Shown here in pieces: positions 1 through 11,160 of a DNA stretch of 64,000 nucleotides. This stretch comes from Pyxicephalus adspersus (taxonomy: Eukaryota; Chordata; Amphibia; Anura; Pyxicephalidae). The stretch spans positions 25,269,686 through 25,333,685 of the forward strand of contig NC_092866.1 of NCBI RefSeq assembly GCF_032062135.1, read 5' to 3'. A program made the translations under genes and the position numbers. Every line of letters begins with the position of its first letter. The first letter of the stretch is position 1. Under the pieces are notes generated by a model. The model was not told the origin of the DNA. It saw nothing but the letters and a program-made list of their open reading frames with translations, and made no database searches.

Positions 1-557
1 TTATCTGTTATGGCTCCAATCACTCCTGCTGCTTGGCCTCCAAAGGCATCCAACTTTGGGTCCCACTTGGACAAACTGCAGGAAATTCTTTTAAACAAAG
101 TTTTGATTGAATTTTTTCAAAATATATACAGATAAAATAAAAACCGTCAAATAAAATAAAATCAATTTAAATATTAGAATCACATTATAAAAGAAATCAA
201 AAGAAAAATAAAGACAGAAAAAATTACATTAAACAAATCTATCAATATTATTTTTTAAAACCTGTGGAGACAATGGACTGGAAAGATTAGGAGTTAACTG
301 GTCACTTTTGGGTTTACTACCTTTAGCTTCCCAAATATGAAATGCTTAATGTATCATACCTTGTGGGAACTCAGGTTGCCTTGAATAGGAAGGTAAGGAG
401 ATATCAAGACTGGAAGTTTCAGCTTCCTTCTAGCTTCTTTCCAGGCCACCACCGTGTCCCTTATTAAAATAATAACATTCCTTAAGGGAGATGCCCAAGT
501 TTGTTTTGAGAAATGCTTTAGATCCCAGGGATGTACTATGGCTTTTTCTTAGATGTA
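1..557. other. AT-rich intergenic sequence, no gene seen
   Basis: No coding signal, RNA gene or recognised repeat is visible. Bases 110-250 are strongly A/T-rich. The stretch ends at the first assembly gap. Confidence 0.5.
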
Positions 558-1045
558 NNNNNNNNNNNNNNNNNNNNNNNNNNNNNNNNNNNNNNNNNNN
601 NNNNNNNNNNNNNNNNNNNNNNNNNNNNNNNNNNNNNNNNNNNNNNNNNNNNNNNNNNNNNNNNNNNNNNNNNNNNNNNNNNNNNNNNNNNNNNNNNNNN
701 NNNNNNNNNNNNNNNNNNNNNNNNNNNNNNNNNNNNNNNNNNNNNNNNNNNNNNNNNNNNNNNNNNNNNNNNNNNNNNNNNNNNNNNNNNNNNNNNNNNN
801 NNNNNNNNNNNNNNNNNNNNNNNNNNNNNNNNNNNNNNNNNNNNNNNNNNNNNNNNNNNNNNNNNNNNNNNNNNNNNNNNNNNNNNNNNNNNNNNNNNNN
901 NNNNNNNNNNNNNNNNNNNNNNNNNNNNNNNNNNNNNNNNNNNNNNNNNNNNNNNNNNNNNNNNNNNNNNNNNNNNNNNNNNNNNNNNNNNNNNNNNNNN
1001 NNNNNNNNNNNNNNNNNNNNNNNNNNNNNNNNNNNNNNNNNNNNN
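558..1045. other. Assembly gap (N run)
   Basis: A run of 488 N. Apparent open frames that cross it are artefacts. The left end of the inverted-repeat element that finishes at 1400 probably lies inside it, because the complete relative at 10541-11152 is 612 bp long. Confidence 0.99.
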
Positions 1046-1400
1046 TATATTTATATTATATCAAGATTTCCTTGTATTGGACTCAATACAGCAATTCTGT
1101 ATTGAATCCAATACAAAATCTTTTGAATTTCTCACAACTCCTTCTGTCCGCACTGATGCATGCACTGACATCACTGGGAAACCCCTGAGATTGTCTCTGC
1201 ATTCGCTGGCTGGAGATCGGAAGAAGAGTACGTGTCCCGAAGACCTGTGGGGACCAGCAGAACGACGGGGGATAAGAACGGAACAAGGTAAGTGTTTTTT
1301 TTTAATCTTTTTAGCGACCCCGAGTGTGACTCGGGATTACTGCTTTTTTCATGGAATATCCACCCTGAGTCACACTCGGGACTACCACTAAGGGGGTTAA
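1046..1400. mobile_element. Right part of a CCCGAGTGTGACTCGGG inverted-repeat element
   Basis: This is the visible right portion of the family seen complete at 10541-11152. Shared features in the same order are a hairpin made from GTATTGGACTCAATACAG and its complement (1074-1114), a GC-richer module with a splice-donor-like AAGGTAAGT near 1285, the palindrome CCCGAGTGTGACTCGGG near 1319, its inverted partner near 1361-1382, and a terminal block ending GGGGGTTAA at 1400. The left end falls in the gap. No transposase is encoded, so it is non-autonomous. The superfamily is uncertain: ends in TTAA allow a piggyBac-type reading, while the other copy has 8-bp flanking repeats. Confidence 0.7.
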
Positions 1401-1944
1401 TACCCAAATAAGTAAGTTGCCGTTTCGCTATTGTGAAAGGTGTATGAGATAACCACTTTCTATGTGTAATCAGCGTTAACAGTTAAGTCCCATTCTCATT
1501 TTGATATATAGGACGGTAAGACGCCGGAATTCTAGGGTCCCTATCCTTCTTAGGTAGAACTTTAAGATTATTTTCCTGTGGGGAAATAATGCCCTTACTG
1601 CCACATATATGAGGTTCCCAGAAATGTCCTCCTTTAACATCGTATAAAACATCCTATAAAACTCTATTTCCTAAAAAATTCCTCATGGAATGTCCACTAT
1701 TCCCACATCAATTCTTCTGAAATTGGCTAATCCATCTTCCAGTCTGGGACTGGAGGGGTTGGGCTTTTGGCACCTACAAACTCTGGCAATAGTAGAGCCA
1801 TACAAATTCTCTCCTAGGGAAGATGGGCCTCTGTGGAGGTGCTTATGTCCTTTGATAATTCATATTGACTAACTTTCTGGCATGCAAGACAGTTGTCACA
1901 CTTCCTCCGATCTCTCCCACTATGAAAACTACATTTGAAACTGT
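1401..1944. other. Intergenic sequence, nothing recognised
   Basis: No gene, RNA or repeat was recognised between the end of the inverted-repeat element and the first family A copy. Short open frames here have no family resemblance. Confidence 0.4.
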
Positions 1945-2171
1945 GGGCCTGATTTATTACAGTTCTCCAAGGCTGGAGATGATAGACTATCAGTGGAGAG
2001 CCCAAGTAATCCCACAAACATAGAATGCATCTAGTCCTGGATTAAAAATCTTTGCCAATAGTAAATTATTTTTTTTTATTTAGAATTCCATTTCAGGCTA
2101 TCTGGATAACCAAGATTTTCCCATGATAGTCTATCCTCTCCAGACTTGAAGAGCTTTCATAAATCAGGCCC
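1945..2171. mobile_element. Inverted-repeat MITE family A, copy 1
   Basis: The left arm begins GGGCCTGATTTATTACAG and runs through a CTCCAAGGCTGGAGA-like segment; the right arm ends in a TAAATCAGGCCC-type sequence. The arms are long imperfect inverted repeats of each other, with a short AT-rich centre at about 2060-2080. It is the most diverged full-length copy of a family with eight copies in this window. No coding capacity. It lies about 100 bp upstream of a LINE fragment. Confidence 0.75.
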
Positions 2172-2264
2172 AATATGTATGGAGAAAGGGGATCATAAGA
2201 CATTCTCTATCTATTATTTATGCCCCACTTAATAGCACATTTGCAGAATATACCCTGTTATTCA

Positions 2265-2665
2265 TCATCTTAACCTAGGAAAGGGAACTAGAACAGATTT
2301 TCTTTCCAACTCAGAAGGACAGGATTCTGCTGCTCATCCTGCTTACTCACATGTCATCCATCTATAATAAATACTAGGGACTGGACTTGTTGATATAAAA
2401 ATCCAGGATGCCTAGATAAATACCTCCCTTTTGTCCCTGATACATGCTGGAGCTGTCGATCAGTGGAGGGTACTATGTTGCACATTTCCTGGTCCTGCCC
2501 AGTTCTGGAACAAATTTAGGAACAAGTTGGGGAGATATTTCAAAAACTCTCTCATTTCACTATAGCAGATGACCAAGAATTTTTTTCTGCTGCATCACAC
2601 ATTATTTCCATTGAGGACATATGGAATATCTGTAGTTAAGCACTTTTTTAAATATTTTCAAACGT
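2265..2665 (+). pseudogene. LINE ORF2 C-terminal fragment, Tx1/L1-like, decayed
   Basis: The plus strand gives a recognisable LINE tail: a KWERELEQ-like segment near 2277, then a cysteine motif read as DTCWSC followed by GTMLHISWSCPV (2440-2505), the CWRC...GT..H..W.CP pattern seen at the C terminus of vertebrate Tx1/L1-type ORF2 proteins. Downstream, a segment resembling ADDQEFFSAASH needs frame changes. There are in-frame stops, for example just after the SWSCP motif, and no reverse-transcriptase domain precedes it, so it is a 5'-truncated dead copy. Confidence 0.6.
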
Positions 2666-3852
2666 GCAGTTGTCCAGAGCACTTTGCTGCAGACTCAACC
2701 ACAGGAGGATGCAGTCGCTGTGTGGTTGTAGTGGATTTCAACTGCTAAACACTTGTTTCTGGTTCCCCTTCAGTGGTCAACTGCTTCTATCGACCACAAT
2801 TATATTAACCCCATGACACAAAGGATGAATATGGTTGCAGTACAACTGTGCTTGACACAACAACTGTGCGGTAAAACCCCACAGTAATGAAGAGAAGTTG
2901 GAAGCAATGGGGCGGTCGTAACTATAAGTCTGAAAGGGACATTAATAAATCCCAGTCTGTGCCCATGGCTGCCAACGATGACATGTAAGCAGACACTAAC
3001 GGGATAATAAAAAAATTGAAAAAACATTATAAAAATGTTGTTTGACAGAAAATTGTACTTGCATTTTTTCAAATACAAGAAATTACCATTTTTTACATTA
3101 TTGACAATAACAATCATTTATCATTTCTGTTTGCTGTGATGTAACTGTCTACAACTACTGCAACCATGTCTAGCCACTTAGAGGGAAGATTGTTCCCCTT
3201 GTTATCTGGCACCCTATCTAAGATCCCACAGAATTACACATCACCTGATTCTTTGGTAAAGTAAATAAAGACCAGTGAATCAGTAAAGCAGATTCACCCA
3301 CTGATGTAAGGATGTTTTTGCTGACCTGATAAAAATATAAAACCGCCAAACTGAACGGTAACTGGTCTTCTGACCTTGGAAATAGGACTAACAAGTTTTG
3401 TGTTTCACATCTTTAAGGGGTTTATTGAGGACTGCTGTAATATTTGAAGAGATGTTTACAGAATCATGTAAGGTATTGGGTTGCTTTTTGAGATCTTCAC
3501 TATGTAGCCTTCTGTGGCTATACAACTAAAAGCTGAAATATTCAGAAATATTTTGAGTGGAAGCTAAAGCTTTTATACAAAAGGCCGGTAATGTTCTTGA
3601 CATGAATCCTGCTGATGCCTTAAGTAAGGATGCTAATTCACTAAAGGATTAGAGACTATTCACTTAGTAAGGTGGATGTTCACTTAGCTTGATGAACAGA
3701 ATTTACCTGTTTTGATTTTGATTTAGAGAAATATAAATGACTGAAATGAACTCAGATTTAGTTGTGAAGAATCATTTCATCAATAATCTCACTTTAACCC
3801 GGTGAGTGAATATAAACTTTACCCAATATGAGGCAAATAGTGTTAAAAGGAA
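2666..3852. other. Intergenic sequence, nothing recognised
   Basis: No coding or RNA gene was recognised. The minus-strand open frame at 2800-3117 (105 codons) has low-complexity hydrophobic content and resembles no known family, so it is treated as chance. Confidence 0.4.
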
Positions 3853-4112
3853 TGGAACTAAATTCCTACTTTAATGGCAGGTGGTTATTGCAGAAAGGGA
3901 CAAGTGAGGTTTCTTCTGCAATAATCCATTTTACTTGTCTGATTGCACCAAGGAAACTCAGTAATCTCGGCTTCCTTTGCATGTGCTCAGGGTGAATGAA
4001 CTCCGGCACAGTTACGTCATGCCGGCACAGCCATTCAAGATGTTCAAAGATCGTCTCTGGGAGGATGGTGGCACCCTATGATAGGTCAGTCCTGCAGGTT
4101 TAGTTCTACTTT
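3853..4112. mobile_element. Short inverted-repeat element with GAACTAAA ends
   Basis: The left end reads AATGGAACTAAATTCC and the right end reads TTTAGTTCTACTTTCAC, which is its approximate reverse complement. Just inside the left end is a perfect hairpin, TTATTGCAGAAA paired with TTTCTTCTGCAATAA (about 3886-3926). A related left end occurs at about 56685. No coding capacity. The interior has a GC-richer patch with CCGGCACAG repeated on both sides of GTTACGTCATG. The boundaries are approximate. Confidence 0.5.
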
Positions 4113-4256
4113 CACAATTTTTTTTTATAAAACTAAACTTGTTATTTATTTTTTGTATCACTATCCAAATATTGTTTTAAGTGTTTTACATGTAATATTT
4201 CATTAACTGTTTCATGGAAAAAAAAACTGATGTTTAATATTTCAATTTAAACAATG

Positions 4257-4454
4257 GGTCCAAGACTGGAGAATATACACTATCAGTTGGGTGATCCATC
4301 AAACCTGGAATGTATTTCATAAAAGTAATTTGCTATTTGTTAATATTTGTTTTCTATCCTAGACCAGATCCATTCCAGGTTTGCTGGATCACCCAGCTTC
4401 ACTGCTGAAAGTGTATCCTCTCCAGCTTTTGAGAGCTTTATTAAATCAGGCCCC
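4257..4454. mobile_element. Inverted-repeat MITE family A, copy 2
   Basis: The right arm is well preserved (CACCCAGCTTCACTG, then GAGAGCTTTATTAAATCAGG). The left arm starts at the inner CCAAGACTGGAGA segment and lacks the outer CTGATTTATTAAAGC end, so this copy is truncated on its left. Confidence 0.75.
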
Positions 4455-6465
4455 TTGTGTTTTATTTCCCCTTATTTTGCAAAGCCTCTGAGGTTTTTTT
4501 AACTTAACTGTAAACACATGGCAACTAGGCTTTATGTATACATAAATTGTACATTTTAATCTATAATTTGTTATGTTTATAGGGACCATAAAATAAATTT
4601 ATGTTACAGAGCATGGCAAAGTTATTTACAAATAAATAAATATTAAAATAAATAATAAAAAAAGTATTTAAAAGTATTTTATATATTATATGAACAAGTT
4701 CAGTAAAAAAATGTTTTAAATGTAAACTATACAAAGTGTGACCATTTTATTCTGATCTATATTATTTTTAAAAGTAAAATCACAGCGTAAGTAGTCAGAA
4801 AGAAGACCATTTGGGTAAAATCATCTTCTCCTTTTCCTGACAGTTAAATGAAAGCTATGTTGTTACATCACACACATGCTCATTTGAAAGGAAAGAGCTT
4901 AAATAGCTTATGTAACAGAATACTTGTTTTTACTTGCATGTTAATGCATCAAAGGTATCACAGCCTAAAAAATATTCAACTCTTGTCCTGAAGCAGCCTC
5001 AGCCTGTAATAACTGAAGAAAAGTAGACCCCTTCACTTCAGCAAAAACCAAACAGAAACATTAAAGCCTTGAGGGGAAGGAGAGGTAATTACAGGCTCTG
5101 TCAGCAGGAGGCCGATAATTTGATTTAACAAAACACCCCCACCCTTTCCTTTTTTTTACTCCTTGAGTCTTTTCATTTAGTATCTGTTTATGCTTCAACA
5201 AATTGAAACCCCACTGGCTGAAGCCTGGAGAGCGGCGCTCAACACTATAACACACTAGCCAGACGATTAGTTCAAGGTGTGGAAGGATTAGTGGTTTGAG
5301 GCTCTACCCCTCCTGCTTGCTTATAGCTTGAGCTTTTCTCTGCAGAGGTAAAATGCTTAAGACATGTGCAAATAATAAAGGTGAAAAAAGGGAAGGGGGA
5401 GAGAAGGTGGAGAAGCCACAAGTGAAGAATGCAGAACAAACCTGTAATCCCGTGCTTAATAATGAGAAACTTGACTTATCATTGCAGCGTTGGAAAAAGA
5501 ACATTGCAGTTTAGGCAAACCTAACAGTCCACTTTTATTTTACTTGAATCTCACTGACTCTTGCAGGAAGATCTCTAGCTGCCTGCCATGACAATTATAA
5601 GATAATTGTCTTTTTTATTTTTGTTGAATTTTAAACTTTTTTATAGTTTAGACAATGAAAACACAATAAAAAAGAAATCCTAATGTAGGCAAATTCAAAA
5701 CACCAATGTAATTAGGTATACAGCAAGAAAATGGTGGACATGGTATTATGGGTATTAGGGTAAAATATGCCAGTGGTAGATGTAGTCTATCAGACAGTGA
5801 AAATATTACATTTGGGATGAAAATAACTTTAAATCATCATACATGGAAAATTTGAGCTATTTGTATTTAACTTAGAGGCATAACCCAAACAATAACTCGA
5901 TGAAAGTATGGTTATTCCATAAAACTTTTTAGAACTAAGATCTTGTTGATTTAAAAAATACATATCAGAAAAATCTCCACAAGGCAGACTTGGTTGCTCA
6001 TTCTCATTAAGCATTTAGTGGATCAGCACATACTTATTAGAAAATATAATATTATCTATTTTTATAGTAAGGATTATATAAAATATACCAATGTTTACAT
6101 TGTTATCTCTTTCTTTCATTGTTGCATGTAGGTAAGGCTGTATGACTTGTGTGAATATTATGATTAAAAAGTTCTTAATTAACTTGAATCTTGTAGTGCT
6201 CTAAACATACCATAGTAAAGTTAGTCAGGGAAATGATATAGAACCAGAATATCAGTGTTCTTTTCCCAACAAACAAGAGAAGGTATCTATTCTGAGAAAA
6301 AGTGATATTCCTCTCACTTCTGATGACTGACTAGGTACACCAGCTTTCTTCTCCCTCCTTTTATATCTAAGGACAAGAAGAGGTTGGAACAAGAGACCTC
6401 CAAAGTTAGGTTAAATTAGTGGCTAAGGCAAACTGATGATTGCAGGAATTAAGGCCCAGTCTTTG
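4455..6465. other. Intergenic stretch; unique part at about 5050-5500
   Basis: No gene was identified. Bases 4600-4700 are very AT-rich. The segment 5050-5500 is higher in complexity, contains homeodomain-type TAATTA cores and shows no transposon landmarks; it could be conserved noncoding DNA but nothing in the sequence alone proves that. Short minus-strand open frames here (61-66 codons) are not convincing. Confidence 0.35.
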
Positions 6466-6670
6466 TCCCTGATTAATAAAGCTCTCCAAGGCTGGAGAGA
6501 ATACACTTTGATCAGTAAAGCTGGGTGATCCAGAAAACCTGGATTAAATCTGGTCCAGGATTCAAAACATTTGCTAGCAAATAGTAAATGCTTGTAAGGA
6601 ATCCATTCCCGGTTTTCTGGATCACCCAGCTTCACTGATCCAGCCTTGAGAGCTTTAGTAAATCAGGGCC
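6466..6670. mobile_element. Inverted-repeat MITE family A, copy 3
   Basis: Both arms are present: left CCTGATTAATAAAGCTCTCC and right GAGAGCTTTAGTAAATCAGG, with the shared GCTGGGTGATCCAG block and its inverted partner. CTTTG occurs on both sides (6461-6465 and near 6670-6674) and may be a target-site duplication, but the overlap with variable end bases makes that uncertain. Confidence 0.8.
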
Positions 6671-8990
6671 TTTGACTCTATTACTCATAGAACCCATTCA
6701 GTTACATAAAAGATTGAGAACTGGTTAATTGACTTAGACCTTGTAAGATTCCCTATATGCTATTTATGAATTTCCATCCAACCATATTTATCTTCCTATG
6801 TGCAGTACTGGGGCAATATTGAAAAACGCAAACAAAATATCAACAAAATCCCAGCAAAATTTGTTTTTTATTATACATGGGCTCGAGAGAGAAGAAATAA
6901 CATATCATTCAACTACTTTGTACATGATGGGTGTGGAATGATGGCCAAAGGATGCTAGGTACTCCAACATAGGGTAATTAAATGTCCTTCACCAGGCTAT
7001 TATAGAAAGTGATGCCAGTTTTGCCTGCTTCCTTCTGCGTGGATATTTACAAATACTTAATAGATTGACCTTGCTAAATAGACATGTTGTATACCTATTT
7101 ATACTACCACAACAATATTTAAAAAAAAACATGTTTTAAATTGTTAGGAGACTCCATAAAACTTTGCCCATACACCACAACTTTTTATCAAAAAAAAAAG
7201 TTTATAAACAAAAAATGTCTGATAATGTACTTGGCACAGTGTGATTTGAGAAGTCCTTTATCTGTATAATATTTTATTCTGACAGCCACTGCTTTCAGCA
7301 TTTGCATCATGAGAAATATTTTAAATTTGTTGCCTAACACTTTTAAATCTGTTTGTGAAAAGTGTCTGGAAAGATTAAATAAAAAAAGTGATTATTTTAA
7401 ATCAATATCTTTAGATATTTAAGGATAGATTATAAAATTATGTAAAGGACATTTCTCCAAAATATAATTTTGGCATGGCAAAATATTGAGCATGAGATTG
7501 TGTTTTGTCTGTGCAGGGTAAATCTACAGTTGTGCTTTATTTCTTTCTCCACAGTTAAACATATTTAACCTTCTGTTGCTCCCTTGTGCCTCAAGTTTTG
7601 AATTTGGGGCAATAAATAAAACTTCTGGGTATAGAGGAGCATATGACTTACAACTTTTCCTATCATATGGCAGAGATAGTGCCCAGCGTTTTAAAAGTGG
7701 ACATTGACAAACTAACTAAGACAACTCAGCGTAGGGTTTCCTTTTTCTTCTTCCCGATTGCATGAAAAGAAAATTTCAATGTATATAATGTGGAAAAAAT
7801 CCATGATAGCTTAATCAAAGATACTGACCTAACAACTAAACATGCACCAGAACTGTAGAATCTTTACTACTGCTACTTATATGGAAATGCGCCAAACTAT
7901 ATCATCCTGCTCACTCTCTAAGTAAAGGAACAGAATTTAAAAATAATTTTGGCAAAGCCTTTTCAAATTTCTTCTGTGAATTTACCAGATGCCCTGAAAA
8001 ATCCTAACACAGGCATATCTATTATTTGGTCATTAAACACATTATTACATTTATCCTTACTGCTCAAAAGTCTAGCTCCTTCAGAATAGTGTGTTGTGCC
8101 ACAGATATGAATGAAATGTTTATGACAGCTCATTCATGTGTCTATGCGTGCAGGATTGCCTTTTAGTAATATCTGAGAGTGAACTTTCATGCATGAGACT
8201 GACTAAGGCATCTATTGATCCCCTGAAATACTTATCGTCAGGGCTTGTTAAAGCAGACAGCAGATCAAACGCCTGGTAAATGAAAGAAAATGCTGTTTGA
8301 CCTGCTCAAATGTAACCAACAATAATTCAAGGTCTTTAAATCGATAATGAAAAACATATATTGCTGTTCCCCACAATGTTTGACATTTCTCTAATGTTGG
8401 TCAGTTAGATTTTCTTCACAAAGTGTAGTTATTACACTGGATGTTCCTTTTATGCTCAGTTGATAGCATAATTGCTTGTAAGTAGTTATCTAAAAATGTT
8501 TAACAGCTTGCATTTTTAATCATAAAATAATGTTATTAGGACAATATTACATTTAAATTACAAAAGTATTTTTAATATTGAACTAAAAGCATATATACAA
8601 AAACAGCAGTTATTGCATTATTGTATTTATCAAAAATTGTTAAAGTACGAGTGAAGGAAAACTTTTTTTTTTTAATAAAGTAATACTCCTTTGTGACCCT
8701 ATTCATTTCAGCTTACAAAACCTGTTTCTAAAATTGCAATGGACGGCCTGTGCCTCTCCTATACATCCTTACAATCTTGATGGATGAATAAAACACCAAT
8801 CCTCATTGAGTACCAAAGCTTTTACGAATCATTTAAGTACATCACTATAGAAATATACCGAAATCCACCTTAAGGCTTAAGGAGCACTAACTTGAACAAG
8901 GTTTTCAACCTTCACTTCGCCACATTATCATCACGCATGTTTGTGTCTTTTATGATCTCCCATTGGTCAACGTAAAGTACGTAAAACGAT
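6671..8990. other. Intergenic stretch; unique part at about 8060-8420
   Basis: No gene was identified. The segment 8060-8420 has balanced composition without transposon ends or internal repeats, unlike the AT-rich sequence around it, and is a possible conserved noncoding element. At 6800-7000 a weak resemblance to LINE ORF2 text on the plus strand was too poor to annotate. Confidence 0.3.
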
Positions 8991-8994
8991 ATCC

Positions 8995-9027
8995 CTGAGA
9001 AAGCCTAATGGTGGCGAAGCGCGTCGG
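8995..9027 (+). repeat. GCGAAGCGCGTCGG motif, copy 1
   Basis: The sequence reads CTGAGAAAGCC, six bases, then GGCGAAGCGCGTCGG. It matches the minus-strand motif at 9944-9975 (CTGAAGAAGCC, then GGCAAAACGCGTCAGG). The two marks face each other about 950 bp apart. From memory, similar CTGA.GAAGCC...GGCGAAACGCGT strings are common in frog genomes, but I cannot name the parent element. Confidence 0.5.
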
Positions 9028-9943
9028 ATTTTTGCACAAACTCCATAGGGTCGGGACTTTTGCAGTTCTTCACACATTTATTTGTTGGATGACATAGAAG
9101 CTTTATGTCTAGTATATAATACCTAGGTCCTGTGAAGGACTAAGGTAAAATACCTGATTGTGTTATGTAAATGTTTTTCTTTGATACTATGTAACAAATA
9201 CAAGTATATATTATTTCAGACAATCCCTGAGCCATGAACCTCATTCTTTTTCTTCTTTTATACATTATATATGATTGTTTAATGAGGTGGCTCAACATTT
9301 AAAATTATTAGTGAAGAGAGGGGAACAACCCTAATGAACTTCCATAAAGTTGGGAGGGGTCAGACCTGCTTTCCCAAGTTTTTACAACTGTCATCATCAT
9401 CATTGTTGTCTGCTTTCTTTGGGGTCATTTTTTCGATTACTTTCAACTTCAGCATATTTTACTATAATCAAGGAGCAGCACTACTGCTAATGATCTGCAC
9501 GTTATATAGCCAGTTACATGACCTGCATAGCTTTCTGATGTCAGTGAGGCTGTTATTTCTTTTTTGTGTGACTTGTCACAATCACTGTATGTCACTGTTT
9601 TGAAAAAACTAAGTGTGTATATTTGAAATTACACAGCTCATAAAGTTCTAAATTATTACAAGTTTTTTAATATCGCGTTTGATATGACAACAGCTATGTT
9701 TCAGTGTTTATGTACACTACCTAATTTGCATATATGTGTAGTTACATAGAATAGTAGAAAGGTAAAAAAAGATCTACCTATCCTCTAATATTGTGACACA
9801 TCATAGTCAGCCAACCCCACATAATAAAAGTAAACTTAAGTTAGCTGATCCCGAGTTAATGTCACTGGGAAAGATAAACCTATTTACTAGACACAGATAT
9901 CCCTGATTACAAGAGTATCGTTGTCAATAATAATGTTTCGTAG
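9028..9943. other. Segment between two facing GCGAAACGCGT motifs
   Basis: No transposase-like reading frame is seen. A plus-strand open frame at 9334-9603 (89 codons) is Ser/Leu/Phe-rich and resembles nothing known. If the two motifs are ends of one element, this would be its interior, but no terminal repeats or target duplications support that. Confidence 0.3.
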
Positions 9944-9975
9944 CCTGACGCGTTTTGCCTATCGGCTTCTTCAGA
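9944..9975 (-). repeat. GCAAAACGCGTCAGG motif, copy 2
   Basis: On the minus strand this reads CTGAAGAAGCC, five bases, then GGCAAAACGCGTCAGG. It is the inverted relative of the motif at 8995-9027. Confidence 0.5.
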
Positions 9976-10073
9976 GGATCTTATGATGCATGTTATGAAT
10001 TTGAGATGATAGTAAAAAAAAATTCCCATAGGGATTCCAATGCGTTGTCAGGATATGTCCTAAGTTTTTTTTT

Positions 10074-10249
10074 CCCACATAGAAAATCACTTTAGGGGAG
10101 TTGTGTAAGTTCCCAAGTAGTCCTGTATCTTTAAGAAAGTATCAGGATGCTGCAGAGCAGACCAGATGATGTTTGTGTCTGACACAAACATCATCTTGTC
10201 TGCTCTGCAGCATCCTGATACTCCCCTAAAGTGATTTTCTATGTAGGGA
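10074..10249. repeat. Near-perfect foldback palindrome
   Basis: The inner arms (10139-10180 and 10181-10221) are inverted copies of about 41 bp, with almost no loop and one clear mismatch. The outer arms (10074-10100 and 10222-10249) continue the palindrome, differing by a single extra base. The left side carries a 38-bp segment (10101-10138) that is absent on the right. The high identity implies recent origin or active homogenisation. The RNA of either strand would form a long stem; there is no coding content. Confidence 0.9.
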
Positions 10250-10532
10250 AAAAAATTATTTTTATTTTGTTTCCTAATTTTTTTTTTTTACAAAGTAAAT
10301 GGTTTGATGTTCATTTGTATTACAGTGAATGTAAACCCTAACAATGAACTTTGCCTATTTTTTCATCTAAATATACCCTTAATAGCATTTTAGTAAATGC
10401 AACAAATACTGATTATGCCAAAATTCGGAGCTGTCACTCCTTGGTCTCTCTTTATAAATCTGGGAATGAGACATTCCCTTGTTGGTTTATTCCAGGTCCT
10501 TTTTTTTTAATGGCAGTAATTGTTTCCTTCCA
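10250..10532. other. Short intergenic stretch
   Basis: AT-rich sequence between the foldback and the 612-bp element. Nothing recognised. Confidence 0.4.
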
Positions 10533-10540
10533 GGGAATGT

Positions 10541-11152
10541 TTAACCTCCGTAGCGGTTCATTTCTTTCCGGTTTTATATGTCTAAAAGTGGTACATTGTT
10601 GTTCATGAAATTTTTTTTTACAGTATATTATAATAGTATGAGTATAATAAAGTTTGAGACACAAAATCCTGTAAAAATAATAAATTGAATAAATGAAAAA
10701 ATCCATATATTTAAAAAGAAATATATATTTTTAAAAAAATAAATATTATACTCATACTAATATATATACTATAAAATAAATGTTCTACTATAAAAACAAT
10801 GTACTGATTTTACACATATAAATCCAATGTATTGCATTCAATACAGTTATTTTGCATTGAAAGCAATACAAATGGATTTTGAATTTCCCGCCCTGCACAC
10901 CCCACGTACACACGCACCAACGTCACCGGGAACTCCCCGGGTGACTCATCGGGTGCAGCAGCCGGCCGGAGGAATAAGGAAGAAGATGGAGATTGGGGCG
11001 ATGGACGACGCGGGATGCCGGCAGATCAGGTAAGGCTGTATTTACTAACCTTCCCATAGTTTTACCTACCCCGAGTGTGACTCGGGGTTACCTCTTTTAG
11101 CAACTTTTTTTCTACCCGAAGTCACACTCGGGGTTACCGCTAGGAGGGTTAA
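10541..11152. mobile_element. Complete 612-bp CCCGAGTGTGACTCGGG inverted-repeat element
   Basis: The left end TTAACCTCCGTAGCGGT and right end ACCGCTAGGAGGGTTAA are inverted repeats. The flanks GGGAATGT (10533-10540) and GGGAATGC (11153-11160) match at 7 of 8 bases, which looks like an 8-bp target duplication as in hAT elements. The ends also start with TTAA, the piggyBac target, so the superfamily is open. Inside are a pair of inverted AT-rich arms (GTATGAGTATAATA and its complement), a second imperfect hairpin (10829-10869), a GC-rich module (10885-11035) ending in the donor-like CAGGTAAGG, and two facing copies of the CCCGAGTGTGACTCGGG palindrome. It has no transposase and is non-autonomous. 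Confidence 0.85.
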
Positions 11153-11160
11153 GGGAATGC

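Noticed and set aside
531..1391. Open frames of 204-286 codons across the first gap
   Set aside because: Mostly unknown residues from N; artefacts.
6830..7000. Weak LINE ORF2-like text on the plus strand
   Set aside because: Only a few residues fit and several frame shifts are required; below a reportable level.
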